DNA of 64,000 nt from Aradus depressus (GCA_963662175.1 OY759225.1:2976001-3040000); one strand, 5' to 3'. Shown: positions 42,176 through 53,404, numbered from the stretch's first letter. Numbers and translations are program-made. The notes: generated by a model not told the origin, from the letters alone.

Positions 42176-42600
42176 AAAAATTCTCGGTCGATCACCAGCG
42201 ATGCACTTCCCCAGAAAATATATGTTTGCTCTCCTTCTGAAACCAATTTACTGATTTGACTGAATGTCAATAGAGGCACCTCTCACTCAGCCACTTCTGA
42301 ATCCTCACACACTAAATTTTGTGTTGGTATATCGATACATCGACAGTTATTGAGTTGAGCCTCCTCTTCTTTCATATCGGTGTCATCCTTATTTGGCTCT
42401 GGATCTGCATATAAAATTTCATATCCATACGTCATTACTTAGGCACTTGTTAGGGTTATTGAGAACCCCCTCATATGGTCTCCTCTCCTTCTCTTACGGA
42501 GACAATTGAAAATGTATCCTTATGTGGTTTTGGATTTGCATATGAAAATTCTTGCCAATGACAGGGAGTTATCATACTCACTGAGACATACTCAGGAGCG
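42176..42600 (-). repeat. R1 copy
   Basis: TCGGTCGATCACCAGCGATG-CACTTCCCCAG start, then CTGAAACCAATTTACTGATT, GAGTTGAGCCTCCTCTTC and CATATGAAAATTCTTGCCAA. Confidence 0.7.
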
Positions 42601-42851
42601 TAGCCAGGGAGGGGCACGTGAGGGAGCAAAAAACCAAGATAAAAATTAGATAAACTAAAAAAATTTAGATTAAAAATTCCGTCTCAATGGTTTCTGCATG
42701 CTAAGCGTGCACAGAAAGTTGCTGGAAAAAGATCGAGAACACTTCAAATGTACATGTACAAAACAAGTCATATTACATTTTATGAAATATACATGGATTC
42801 GATCATTTAATTTCCTCGCTCAAAATCTTCATTTATGTTATACTTTATACT

Positions 42852-43013
42852 CTTAAAGCTGATTTTATATGCGCAGTAAAAATGCAAAGCGCAGCAGCAG
42901 CAAATGCACGGTGTTGGCTGTGATTCATTTAACTCTAAAAGCACAGAAACCACAGCGTGCATTTGCTGCTGCTGCGCTTTGCATTTTTGCTGCTCATGTA
43001 AAGTCAACTTAAG
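42852..43013. mobile_element. Foldback MITE with (GCA)n-containing arms
   Basis: A 162-bp element whose two arms of ~70 bp mirror each other: AATGCAAAGCGCAGCAGCAG-CAAATGCACG left, CGTGCATTTGCTGCTGCTGC-GCTTTGCATTT right, extending out to CTTAAAGCTGATTTTA/TAAAGTCAACTTAAG. The loop is ~25 bp. It would form a strong hairpin in DNA or RNA. Confidence 0.8.
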
Positions 43014-43214
43014 TATTACAGTCAGTGGTTACCTCAGGGGAGCTTCTAGAGGTCCGAGTCTCCCAAATTAATAACAAAAAGTCTGCAGCTAACCACGGAA
43101 ACTGCGGGCTGGGCCCCCGGGAGTCTAAACCCCCCACCCTGTAGCCTAACTTTGCCACCCCCCTTGCTCCTGTTTGTAACAAACTTGATGTTTTATTTTG
43201 TTTTCTGTAACAAA

Positions 43215-43360
43215 AGTTCGGAAAACATGAAGTTAAAACGGAACCACAAATTTCTGACCGCTTACATAAATTCCCATACTTCGTTTAGCTGGAGAAAAAG
43301 TATCTTCCTAAAATTTACATTTTTACTCGTTTCGGCTTTATTCTGCCATCATCAATAACA
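43215..43360 (-). repeat. R1 end joined to a Penelope-like 3' UTR fragment
   Basis: 43225-43295 has the R1 end (CTGACCGCTTACATAAATTCC, ACTTCGTTTAGCTGGAG). 43320-43355 on the minus strand reads TGATGATGGCAGAATAAAGC-CGAAACGAG, the Penelope-like 3' UTR phrase. Confidence 0.5.
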
Positions 43361-43408
43361 ACAGCTTGTCGTTACATCTAAGTTAGTAACTATTTTTAAT
43401 TTTGTAAA

Positions 43409-43601
43409 GACGCCGATAGCTCAGACGTAGCGACGTCTGCACTCAAGAATTTCCAAAACCCTGTTTGTTTGGAATTGGAAGGCACGCCATCCTTTGGATG
43501 GGACGTTAAGCGATGGTCCCGAGCCTGTGCGATTTCAGGCACTCAATAAAGACCCCCATAACTAAACGTGGCTAGACAAAGTTAGGACTCCCACAGACGA
43601 G
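43409..43601 (+). mobile_element. SINE, diverged head and shortened tail
   Basis: CGCCGATAGCTCAGACGTAG, GGCACGCCATCCTTTGGATG, GCGATGGTCCCGAGCCTGTG, TTAGGACTCCCACAG, then the tail is lost. Confidence 0.85.
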
Positions 43602-44113
43602 CTAACAGGGATAGGATGAGAGCATTGGATGCTTAGGTCCCTAGGTGTACACACAAGCCCTCCAGCAATGGCAAAATAAAATGTCTAAACTTTCAAAAAT
43701 ATAAATAATAAAAATAAATGAGACCTCGTTCCCAGCCTTTTTTTAAACATTTGGTAATATAACTTCGCTACATTGGGAGACTATTGATTAACTTTAAAAT
43801 TTCTATATTTGAAAAAAATATAAATATCAGTGTTTAAAGAAAAATACTAGAACAACGTTATGAATAATTCAAGAAATTCATGGAGATAAGACGGCTATTA
43901 AAGCCACGAAAATAGAGCAAGATATTTCTCCAACGAGAACAATTCAACATGCAATCTTAGAAGAGTGTTTTGTTTGCAGAGAGACATGACTGGGTCAAGG
44001 AGGCCGGATAAGAGAAGAGACGGTTCATTGAGAAGTGTGACGAGATCACATAGTGAAGGGTGTCGTAGATAACTAAAGATGGAAACTTGTCCGGATGCGA
44101 GCATAAATATAAA
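43602..44113. other. Intergenic
   Basis: Nothing recognised. Confidence 0.45.
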
Positions 44114-44902
44114 TAGGGATGGGCGATAGTTGATAGTTGGCCACTATTAATAGTCCGATACTATCGGTGGAAAACTATTGATAGTACGATAATTCAATAT
44201 ATTGTCGCTTTTCATGCAAAATACTTTCCAATTCCAATATTATATTATAATTATTTTATTTTTATTTTTTCATGTACATCTAACTAATTAAAATTATTCC
44301 ACGTTATGGAGGATGAAAGGAGAATAAAAATATCAATCGAATAAGTGATTGTTCTTTCAAATCGAACTTTTATTTTATGCAAATAACATTTTCTGTGGAT
44401 AATAATCAAAACTTTGGACAAAGTACATTTAGCACATTTTCCATCATTCTGTTTGATAAAAAACTTACACACGTCCGATTTTGGCGGCATACTGAAATGA
44501 ACACGCTACCTACGCTTCACATTTCCAAGTTCCAACTCGAACTAAGAAATAGAGTTAAATAGAAAGGAAACGAAAGAAGAAAAATAATAAGGAGAAAGAG
44601 TTTCTTAGAAGAAGGACCGTCATAGAACCATAATAGAGGTATCTTTCTGCTTTAGCCCTCTGTACTAGGAGTTGGATTGGTTTTGTGTTCACAAGTGGCA
44701 AACGTTCATTCAGAATATTCAAATACTTATAGGAAAACAATCTGTTTCCGATCTAAGTTGATTAATTAAATCCCTAATGATTATGATACCCATGTTGGGT
44801 TGAAAAGTTACGCAACTTTTTTAAAAATACATATATATGAACATTTCGATAAACTTCTTCTAACGATATATCGATAGAACTATCGACTATCGCCCATTCC
44901 TA
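44114..44902 (-). mobile_element. hAT-like element with BED-finger remnant (789 bp)
   Basis: Inverted ends TAGGGATGGGCGATAGTTGA and, inverted, TAGGAATGGGCGATAGTCGA, with further ATCGATAGT subterminal repeats. A clear 8-bp target duplication is not seen. On the minus strand 44284-44490 encodes MPPKSDVCKFFIKQNDGKCA-KCTLSKV, the BED zinc-finger start of hAT transposases (S.VW.(Y/F)F...D...KC..C), with the expected Trp replaced by Cys. The rest of the transposase is missing, so the copy is internally deleted. Confidence 0.75.
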
Positions 44903-44929
44903 AACGGCAATATGGGTCAGTAAATAAAA

Positions 44930-45035
44930 TAAACTATTTTTCAAAATATTGTTTATTCCACAAACATTGTACACATGTACTACCTGTTTGGGCATCACAC
45001 CATCTTCAGGTTCAGTTACCTATAACTGAGATTGA
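44930..45035 (-). mobile_element. Penelope-like 3' UTR fragment
   Basis: The minus strand reads CTGAAGATGGTGTGATGCCC-AAACAGGTAG, then TGTTTGTGGAATAAACAATA, the CTGAAGATGG...AAAC...GGAATAAA pattern of Penelope-like 3' UTRs. Assigned by pattern only. Confidence 0.45.
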
Positions 45036-45599
45036 TAATATTGATAATAAAAATTGACTATATTTTCTTCCTTATCTAATAACAGCGCTGAAACTAAAAT
45101 TAAAGATAAAATTACTAAATTCTAACAAGTTAAACAAATTTATATGAGACACTTCTGAAATAATGTTAGTACATTTAACAAAATGATTGCTGTTGACATA
45201 AAAATTTTAATACAATTAGAATCTTTAAAATAACTGAATGAATAACACTAGTAATATTAAGGAAACATTATATATGGAATATAAGTCACCATCACAATAA
45301 ATACATTAGATAATACAATTAAAAGTTTTTTCTATTATTAAATACTAAATCAATAACAATGACAATATAAGTTTAAATTATAACAAAATAAAAAATACCA
45401 AATATTGATAATAAATATTGACTTCGATAAATTATATATGGAACACAATTAGCCAATAAATAATACAAAAGTGGAAACTGAATTGGTTCTAATGTGTTAA
45501 CAAAGGGGAGTAGTTGAAATAAATTTTGTCATTCGTATAAATATTATTTTTAGTAGCTTCATTTATTCTAAGTTGAGAAACGTAATAATAATTTTAAAA
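45036..45599. other. Intergenic, very AT-rich
   Basis: Nothing recognised. Confidence 0.45.
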
Positions 45600-46020
45600 A
45601 AGTTTTCGGTAAATCACCGGCAATGTACTTCCCCAGAACGAATTAATCAAGTAACGTTTCGCTCTCCCTCCAAAACTATTCGACTGTTTGCGCTAATATT
45701 CAACAGTTGTCTTACGTAGAGGCTCCTAAATCTTGATACTAAATTTTGTCTCTATACATTCAACACAACGGCAGTTGTTAGACTTTTTGAGTTAAGCCTC
45801 TCCCTAATCCCCCTCTTCCCTTTAGTCTATTTGGCTGAGAAACAATAGGTGTCATAGTCATAGGGTTCTTGATTCGCGTACAAAATTTCTTGTCGATACA
45901 TTAATTCTATCGAGAGTTACACCGACACTTTTTAATATTTGGAATCTAGAGGGAGGAAAACATGAAATTCAATCGAATTTTTGACCGATTACTATACTTG
46001 GTATAATTGGGAAAGTAAAA
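45600..46020 (-). repeat. R1 copy
   Basis: TTCGGTAAATCACCGGCAAT-GTACTTCCCCAG to AATTCAATCGAATTTTTGAC, with GAGTTAAGCCTCTCCCTAAT in the middle. Confidence 0.75.
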
Positions 46021-47163
46021 AGAAGTTGGCTTTATTTATTTCCAGTTGATCTCAACTGTCCAGAGCGACCTGTTTTTTGTGAAAAAATGGAGATATTCAA
46101 AGCCTTCGGTTCGGTCAAAACTATGTTGAAGCTATTATCAATAATGTGAACCGGATTCCTCCGTTTCTTAACTTAGACATTGAAAATTATATAATATTTC
46201 GACAGAGTAACGCGAAATTCATGTATGGAACGGAAAAAGACTAGGCAAACGGTCTATCTATAAGAGCTAGTTCCAGAGAAGTCATGTAGATGTCTCTGTT
46301 GTAGGTTGATCTCATTTAGTTCCAGTGAAACCCAACAGATAGTGCTGGGACCGTCGCAATGCAGCCAGAATAATATTGAGTTCTAATTGGAATCTTAGGA
46401 TTTCTGAAAAAAGCAAACATTTAAATAAATAACCAATTTATTAGCGTACTTTTGTTGTTTAACGTTTCTATTTTAGTGTACCACTAGGGGACTAATCAAG
46501 TCCTTGACAAAAATATTAACACAATTAATTATGTGAACAATTTTATTGTTTGATGTAAATTTGAAATATTATTGTCAAATAAAGATTGAGAACATAGTAT
46601 TTGAAGATGAAGTTTTGAGCCACTTGATGAGAATAAAATTACATCTAAGTTGAGGAATTATCTCATATTGTATTTGTGATGTAATAAACGAATAAAACAA
46701 ATTTATTTTTGAAATATCATCTATTCCTCGAAACATTAAACATCAGACACAACTTTGAGAAAGAGGAAATATATATTGTATATGTATATGTTTCTGGAAC
46801 TTAGTCAAAATAGTTGATTCCAGCCACCAATACAATTACTGCACCAGACTTCTAGTTTCATTTATAAAATGAAAATTTAAACGTTCCTGTGAAATTCTTA
46901 AATTCAAGAGAGCCAATTAGCAGAAACGTAGCCAGAATTTGGTTTAAGACGGGGGGAGGGGTCTACCACTAGCGTAACAGGGGGATACGAGTTGATTAGT
47001 TAATTAATCCAAGTTAATTTCGTGTATAATAAACAATACTTTTGTACATTTCCAAAATTTGAAAGTATAATGAACAATAATTTAGTTTCTGTATAAAGTC
47101 GACACATTTACCTACATACCGTATTATATGTTAATATGTTTTGGTAATTACACATATTTTCTA
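46021..47163. other. Intergenic, one short unrecognised frame
   Basis: At ~46118-46245 (plus) a frame reads RFGQNYVEAIINNVNRIPPF and NLDIENYIIFRQSNAKFMYG before a stop. It looks protein-like, but I cannot name it. The rest shows nothing. Confidence 0.35.
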
Positions 47164-47416
47164 TTCTCATATTACCTTCTATATGAAGATCATTTACATT
47201 TTATTTCAACGCCTTCTAAAACTTTAATAATTCTAGTACCGCCATTTCATTAAAAATAAAAATCAATCAAATTTAGTTTATTATTTTTCTGTACTATAAA
47301 TAACTAAATTTGATTGATTATTATTTTTAATGAAATGGCGGTACTAGAATTATTAAAGTTTTAGAAGGCGTTGAAATAAAATGTAAATGATCTTCATATA
47401 GAAGGTAATATGAGAA
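47164..47416. repeat. Near-perfect 253-bp palindrome (117-bp arms, ~20-bp loop)
   Basis: TTCTCATATTACCTTCTATA...CAAATTTAGTTTA is followed, after TTATTTTTCTGTACTATAAA, by its inverted complement ending TAGAAGGTAATATGAGAA. I count only one substitution and one single-base indel between arms. The arms contain no repeats known elsewhere in the window and no coding. Transcribed, it would give a long hairpin RNA. The right arm ends one base before the target duplication of the next SINE. Confidence 0.92.
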
Positions 47417-47427
47417 CAACATTCCAA

Positions 47428-47685
47428 ATCCTGGGCCGAAGCCCTTGAGTTTTCTTTACCTAGGAAGTGAAGAAACCGTGAGCATGCCGTCCTTCGGATA
47501 GAGCGTTAAACTTTGGTCCAGAGCTTGTATAATGCCAGGTACTTTTGAAAATCCCTAGGTGAATCTGGATAAACCTAGATAGGCAACATTTAGGACTCCT
47601 TGCAGTAGATTCAGATTCTCATGACCATCAGAGCGACGAAAGAGGCGACATGACACTTCAAGCCCGGGCATGAGTCATAACAATT
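47428..47685 (+). mobile_element. 5'-truncated SINE with 10-bp target duplication
   Basis: AACATTCCAA at 47418-47427 and 47686-47695 flanks the copy. It starts inside the head after the B box (CTGGGCCGAAGCCC) and contains GCATGCCGTCCTTCGGATAG, CCAGGTACTTTTGAAAATCC and AAGCCCGGGCATGAGTC. Confidence 0.92.
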
Positions 47686-47795
47686 AACATTCCAATTGTT
47701 ACAACAGACTATAATTGACAACTCTTGTTTCCCGGTAACGTCAAGTTATGACTTTCCGATGAGGGATCTGAACCCCACCCCCCTCCCCACATCTG

Positions 47796-47830
<35 letters not shown>

Positions 47831-48809
47831 CAGATATTTGAGAGCGGAAACTTCCCCAGCACAAGTGATGAAACACAGTGATGGCAGATGGCAGCACAGT
47901 CTGAGCCCCATCTAAAATTGGATTCAAACGTCTGTTGACTATTTATATCCGAGACTAGCTTAGTTCCCTTCAAAAAACTCTAACTTGAACGTGTTAACGC
48001 TTCTTAGGTGAGCTCAAAAATCCGCGTCGGTTTTTTCTAAATTAAGTAAATACGAAAAGAAAAATACGACTCAAATTCGAATAAGTTCAAATAAACTTAT
48101 CTAAATTCATTTTATATAATTTTATATTCATAACATTAAATAACTCAATAAATATTAATAGAAACATAAAACTAACGTTCATATCAAATACAAGTATTTA
48201 GCTAACAATTATAAAAATATTTTAATAAATAAATATTAGGTAAATGTATTATCAATAATTAAATATAAGCTGAATGTAATATTTTTCATTAATTAATTAT
48301 TAACATTTTGTCTTGTTAGTTGTGCTCAGTCGCCAGAGAGTTATTTGAAATAAAATAAAATTTTTAAAATTGAATAAACTACTTAATAATTAAACTCTAT
48401 GTTTCTATTTGTAGTGTGCTTAGATGTAGTGTGCTTATTTTACAATAGTGCTTTACTGTGTCGCAGTTAATTTTTCAAAAAAACATTATTTACTGGTTTG
48501 AAGATTGTGCAACCATCACGCTATCATGTTGAAAAAAAATTTTCCTTCCTTGACAAGTATTGGGGTAAGTTTTTTATTTACTTAAATTTTTTTCAATTTA
48601 TAAAAATTATTTCTAAAATAAGCTACTTTATACTATAACTGTCTCCTGTAATGTAATTGGAGAGGGGGGGGGGGGGGGGGGGGGCATTTTTGCTCTCAAA
48701 TTACATAAAAAGAAAAATTGTCTATATCTTAAATAACGAGGACGAACCTTAGTGTCTGAGAAGAGCGTTTGACAAGTGCACATTGTCGTGTGTCGAAAAA
48801 TGTATATAT
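47686..48809. other. Intergenic with C and G homopolymer tracts
   Basis: C runs at 47797-47827 and a G run at 48666-48685. A possible first exon is at 48526-48564: ATG, 13 open codons (MLKKNFPSLTSIG) and a donor GTAAGT at 48565-48570, with an arthropod initiator-like TCAGTC at 48327. No downstream exon is seen, so this is only a hint. Confidence 0.35.
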
Positions 48810-49190
48810 GTATCGTTGAATCACCGGTAATGTACCTCCCCAGCGCGAATTAATCAAATAAGTTATCGCTCTCTCTCTGAAACCAATCTATTCAGCGATT
48901 TGGTTGAAAATTAATAGATGTCTTACTGAGGCACTTATGAATCCTCCTAAATTTCCTGTTAATAGTTTCATTATATTGACACATAAGGATTTTTGAATTG
49001 ACACCCCCCCCCCCTCCTCTTCCTTTTGACAATTGTGTGCTGAATATCACCTGTCCTTATGGAGGTTCTGCATGTCGATTCACTCTTTACATTGCAATGC
49101 ATTGGCAGTTATTAGTGTGTCTTGTGTTAAGCCCTCTTTATCTTATCTCCCTTCTTCCCTCTATTCAATTGGACTGAAAACAGAAACTGT
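48810..49190 (-). repeat. R1 copy
   Basis: CGTTGAATCACCGGTAATGT-ACCTCCCCAG, CTGAAACCAATCTATTCAGC, and a C tract at 49002-49013. Confidence 0.7.
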
Positions 49191-49199
49191 AGTTGTCGT

Positions 49200-50340
49200 A
49201 CTTATGGGATAAATAATTATGAATGCTATGGAATACTAGGGAGCATTGTTATCATTTTATTTTCTGAGAAATTACTATACTTAGGAGGTGTGTATGTCAA
49301 TATTCTATACTTATCATTTATTTGTAGTTATCGATTCATTTTTGGGAAACAACTTTATTTATGGGATGTATAGCTGAATAATATCAATATAATCAACAAA
49401 GAATGCTACAGATAGGAGTATTTATTGTTATAATTTCATTGTTTGAGATATTACTTAATTTAAGGAGTATACATCTAAATAATTAATAAAGAAAAAACAG
49501 ATAAACAGTATTAATTGTGTTTCCTTTTTTGAGATATCACTTAATTTAAGGAGTATACATCTAAATAATTAATAAAGAATATTAGAGATAGCAGTATTAA
49601 TTGTGTTCCCTTTTTTGAAATATCACTTAATTATTTAGATATACACCCCCACAAATGAAGTAATATTAGTGATATTCTATACATTTTTAGCGATCGGTAA
49701 AACCTAATCTATGGAAAGTCGTGGGTTGAGGTGGCTCTGACGTGTCGTTCGTCTTATCCATATATTTAATGTAACATAAAAGACCACATAAAATAAATAA
49801 ACATAAATAAATATTATAGATGAATAAACATAAATAAATATTATAGATGCATAAACATAAATAAATATTATAGATGAATAAACATAAATAAATATTATAG
49901 ATGAATAAACATAAATAAATATTATAGATGAATAATCATAAATAAATATTATAGATGAATAAACATAAATAAATATTATAGATGCATAAACATAAATAAA
50001 TATTATAGATGAATAAACATAAATAAATATTATAGATGAATAAACATAAATAAATAAAAGTAACATATAAATTTAATTTTTTGAGATATTACTTTATTTA
50101 GGGGGTGTATATCTAAATAATTATTAAAGAATACTAGAGACAGGAGTATTAATTGTGATTAATTTTTTGAGATATTATTTAATTATATAGATATAGACCC
50201 ATAAATAAAGTAATATGGGTGATATTCTGTACATTTTTAGCGATTGGTACGGGGGGAGAGTCGTGGGTTGAGGTGGCTCTGACGTGTCACTTCCCTTATC
50301 AATTATACGTATTTAATATAAACACAAAGGATCACATAAA
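49200..50340. repeat. Local duplication block with 86-bp and ~560-bp repeats
   Basis: GGAGTATACATCTAAATAAT recurs 86 bp apart (49464, 49550). 49640-49760 (GTAATATTAGTGATATTCTA, GTCGTGGGTTGAGGTGGCTC) recurs at 50205-50300. The 27-bp array below lies between. No gene. Confidence 0.8.
49790..50065. repeat. 27-bp minisatellite, ~10 copies
   Basis: TAGATGAATAAACATAAATA-AATATTA repeats at 27 bp, with two GATGC and one AATC variant. As 27 is a multiple of three, the minus strand stays open for 120 codons (9-residue repeat YVYSSIIFI). A by-product, not a gene. Confidence 0.95.
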
Positions 50341-50811
50341 ATTGTTCGTGATTTTAACAAGCAAATTATTTATTTTTAGAATCAAAATTGTTTTGTTTAT
50401 ATTACTGAAGTATGTTTTGCTTTAACCTTCTATAGCTGTTTGACCCTGGAGCAGGTAGATATCTGAGGATGTGCGCAGAGAAACGTAAACAAATGAAAAA
50501 TATATCAATAATTAACAATTATATGGAAATTCAAAAAAAAAATAACAAGTGTAGGCTGAATATCATGCCAGGTAACAATAATATTGATCGTCTAAAGGGC
50601 CCTTTACTAAAACAGAAGAGGGGGGCTATTGTGAATTAAATCGATAGCCTATTGTCATATAGATCGGTCGATATGTTGACATCTCTCTCAGCTCATACCC
50701 GTCTTTGTCATCTTCAATCAAAATCTTACAATCCAAAAATTGGAAACCTAAATAATCAGCTGTTTCAAATGAAAACGTGATCAGCTGTCTCAAATAAAAA
50801 AAAAATCGTAG
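50341..50811. other. Intergenic
   Basis: Nothing recognised. Confidence 0.45.
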
Positions 50812-51065
50812 ATTAATCGTCGACAGTGTACTTCCCCAGCGCGAATAAATCAACTTTCCACCTCTCCTTCTGAAACTAATTTATCGATTTGGATGATAAA
50901 TACGTATCTTACTCAGGAAATTATGAATTCTCCTCAAACTAATTTTCATGTTGACACATTTGTTATATCGACATTTATTCAAGATTTTGTGTTGACCCCC
51001 CCCCCCCCCCTCCCCCCCTCCTCTGCTACACATAAATTTTGTGTCGATATGTTCCTTCTATGATG
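50812..51065 (-). repeat. R1 fragment with C tract
   Basis: ATCGTCGACAGTGTACTTCC-CCAG, TCTCCTTCTGAAACTAATTT, and a C run at 50999-51010. Confidence 0.7.
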
Positions 51066-51092
51066 TTAACAGACACAGACTAAGACTTACAA

Positions 51093-51249
51093 GACATAGT
51101 TTTCCTTCATTTTTCCAACCATCATGTTTTCCAAAGCTCTCATGTTCGATCAGAAGGCTCGACATGTCTACATGATCCTTCAGGGCTCACAGGTGAAGAG
51201 GAGTGAAACCTGCTTTTGCCCCATACTCAAGCATGTCCATCTCTACAGA
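51093..51249 (-). pseudogene. Decayed ankyrin-repeat exon
   Basis: The minus strand has an acceptor (TTTTTCTGTAG), then MDMLEYGAKAGFTPLHL, a TGA stop (plus 51187-51189), then KDHVDMSSLLIEHESFGKHD, and later a donor-like CTT|GTAAGT. EYGAK...AGFTPLHL..(..)H.DM..LLIEH matches a canonical ankyrin repeat as found in the large ankyrin adaptor proteins. The stop replaces a residue in the helix-1 Leu-Cys/Ala position and a few residues between AK and AG are missing. So this is either a dead exon copy or a fragment of a broken gene; no other ankyrin exon was seen nearby. Confidence 0.6.
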
Positions 51250-51576
51250 AAAATAAATAAATAAACAAATGAAATCAACAATTAGTTGATGGATCCATAA
51301 AATCTCTAATCTTTAACACAGCAAAATGGCCGTTGTGTACACAAAAACAAATATTATAGAGGCATGATCAGATCACACGCTGAAGGGTTCCATAAACGAA
51401 TATTGTCTTGATTTATTAATTATATCACTATTTATTTGTTGAGTTGTATGAGGAGATTATGAATTCACAATAACATATTTTTGGCAGGTATAATATTGTC
51501 TAGACCAAATAGTTATACAATAAATCTCCGAAAATAAATTAATAAATTAACAACATAAATTTATATGGAAATTTCA
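51250..51576. other. Intergenic
   Basis: Nothing recognised. Confidence 0.4.
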
Positions 51577-51846
51577 GTCAGTTATTGTGACTCATGCCCG
51601 GGCTTTAACCACGAAGTCACTTCGCTTACTATCAGATACTTTACTGTGGGCGTCGTAAATGTTGCCTGCCTAGGTTCATTCACCTTGAGTAGGGGTCTTT
51701 AACAAGTACCTGATATCACACAGGCTCGGGACCATCGCTTAACCTTCCATCCGAAGGACGGCGTGCTCAAGGACTTTTCACCTCCCAGATAAAGAAACCT
51801 ATGGGCTTAGGCCGGGTTTCGAACCAGCTATCTTGAGCTCAGTATA
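51577..51846 (-). mobile_element. SINE, head truncated
   Basis: TTATTGTGACTCATGCCCGG, CTCGGGACCATCGCTTAACC, TCCATCCGAAGGACGGCGTG, GGCCGGGTTTCGAACC, ending at TTGAGCTCAGTA. Confidence 0.9.
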
Positions 51847-52175
51847 AAGTAATTAATATAATAATTTCAGTAAAAAATTAGTTAGAAGCTTTATAATTAA
51901 GAGACTAATCTTCAGTCATTTTTATTTAATTGGGATTTAAAATTGTTCCTAGAACCGAGCTTGATCTTATAATTTATTTTGAGAATCCCCACTAGCGTAC
52001 TTAAATGAGGTTCTTCAATGACTTTAGGGACCAACCTCGTCCCACACTTAAATTAGCCTAAAGACCGAAACAAGCACTGACTCAGGTCACGATGAAGGAA
52101 GCCTTAATGAATAGTACTAAGAGGTGACATAAGAAAGCGCCACCTGAGAGCCGGGAAAAAAGATCTACAAAAGGG
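51847..52175. other. Intergenic
   Basis: Nothing recognised. Confidence 0.4.
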
Positions 52176-52486
52176 ATGCAGTCGGTAGTTCAGAGGAAGC
52201 GTGTTAGTCTATTGAGCTCAGGATCACGGGTTCGAAACCCGGCCTAGACCTTCAGGATTTTTTTATGTGAGCGGTGAAAAAACCTAAGGAAATTCGTCCT
52301 CCAGAAGGAGCATTAGGCGATGGTCCCGAGCTTGTACGATGTCAAGAAAGACCCTCTCTTTAATTGTAACAAAACTTGAATTTGCAACATTTAGTCCTGC
52401 AGTAGAGTGGTACTCATGTCACCAGAGTGTCGAAAGAGCGCTCTGATAGTAGGCGATATAAGCCCGGGTCTGAGTCATAACAACTA
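52176..52486 (+). mobile_element. SINE, diverged full-length copy
   Basis: GATGCAGTCGGTAGTTCAGA, B box GGTTCGAAACCC, TTCGTCCTCCAGAAGGAGCA (CpG-decayed body), AGCGCTCTGATAGTAGGCGA, AAGCCCGGGTCTGAGTCATA. Confidence 0.9.
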
Positions 52487-52518
52487 TGTAACTCTAAGTA
52501 TTTCAAATGATATATAGG

Positions 52519-52864
52519 TTAGGTTAGGTTTTATGACTCATGCCCGGGCTTTAACTACGAGGTCATATCGCCTACTACCAGCGCGCTCTTTCATCACTCT
52601 GGTAGACATGAGCCCGACTCTACTGTGAGAGTCCTAAATTTTGCCTACCCTAAATTTTTATTTACCAACGGCAGGGGGTCTTTAACGAGTATCTGACATC
52701 GTACAGGCTCGGGACCATCGCTTAACGTCCCATCCGAAGGACGGCGTGCTTAAGTTTATTTTACCTCCCAGATAAAATAAACTAAGGGCCTCCGTCGGGC
52801 TACGAACCCACGACCTTGAGCTCAGAAGTCAAGCACGCATACCACTGAGCTACCGGCGCCCTCT
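52519..52864 (-). mobile_element. Full-length SINE with 14-15-bp target duplication
   Basis: AAATGATATATAGG at 52505-52518 and 52865-52878. Starts TTAGGTTAGGTTTTATGACT (tail) and ends GAGCTACCGGCGCC (head). It lies 33 bp from another SINE in the opposite orientation, so the pair forms an imperfect inverted repeat of ~310 bp. Confidence 0.95.
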
Positions 52865-53404
52865 AAATGATATATAGGTATATATTTTCTTCTCTCATAA
52901 ACATTTTTCTTATTGTTTCTGACTGTAATATATTGTATTACTATTATCATAAATTGATAATAATATGCTGCATAAATAAATGTTTTTATTTTCTGTTCTA
53001 TTTTATTATTTTTTGTTTTATATTCAAGCTTAATTATTGTTGTTCTTTCACAGAGATAATGTAAATATATCTGTATGCATTTATTTATTCTCGTTCGTAA
53101 ATTTATTCAATTAAGTATACTTAATAAATTATATATTGGGCGCTGTCCCGTCAATAAAGAATATTATTATATTTGAAACTGGGATGTTGTCCTGTGACTA
53201 GAATCGATCTGGTATCTTTCTGATCTCCCGTCTGTCCGGACCATTTAAGATATGCGTGAGTCAGCCTGTCTGTCTGTCCTGAGAAGGGTCCCGCAACAAA
53301 GCCGATAGTTAGTTCCGCCGTGCAGCTCAGCTGCCACAGTCACAGCTCACTGTAGTTCTCTGGTAACCATGGCGACAGACAGTAACCTCACATCACTAAC
53401 TCAT
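52865..53404. other. Intergenic
   Basis: AT-rich to 53150, then a more balanced stretch. At 53370 ACCATGGCGACAGACAGTAA is a good start context (MATDSNLTSLTHEG...) but runs straight into the next SINE, so no gene is called. Confidence 0.35.

Noticed and set aside
46090..46160. Innexin-like start (MEIFKAFGSVKTMLKLLS)
   Set aside because: Only ~18 residues resemble an innexin N-terminus, a stop follows at once, and no membrane segments follow.
49704..50066. 120-codon frame of YVYSSIIFI repeats
   Set aside because: By-product of the 27-bp AT-rich minisatellite.
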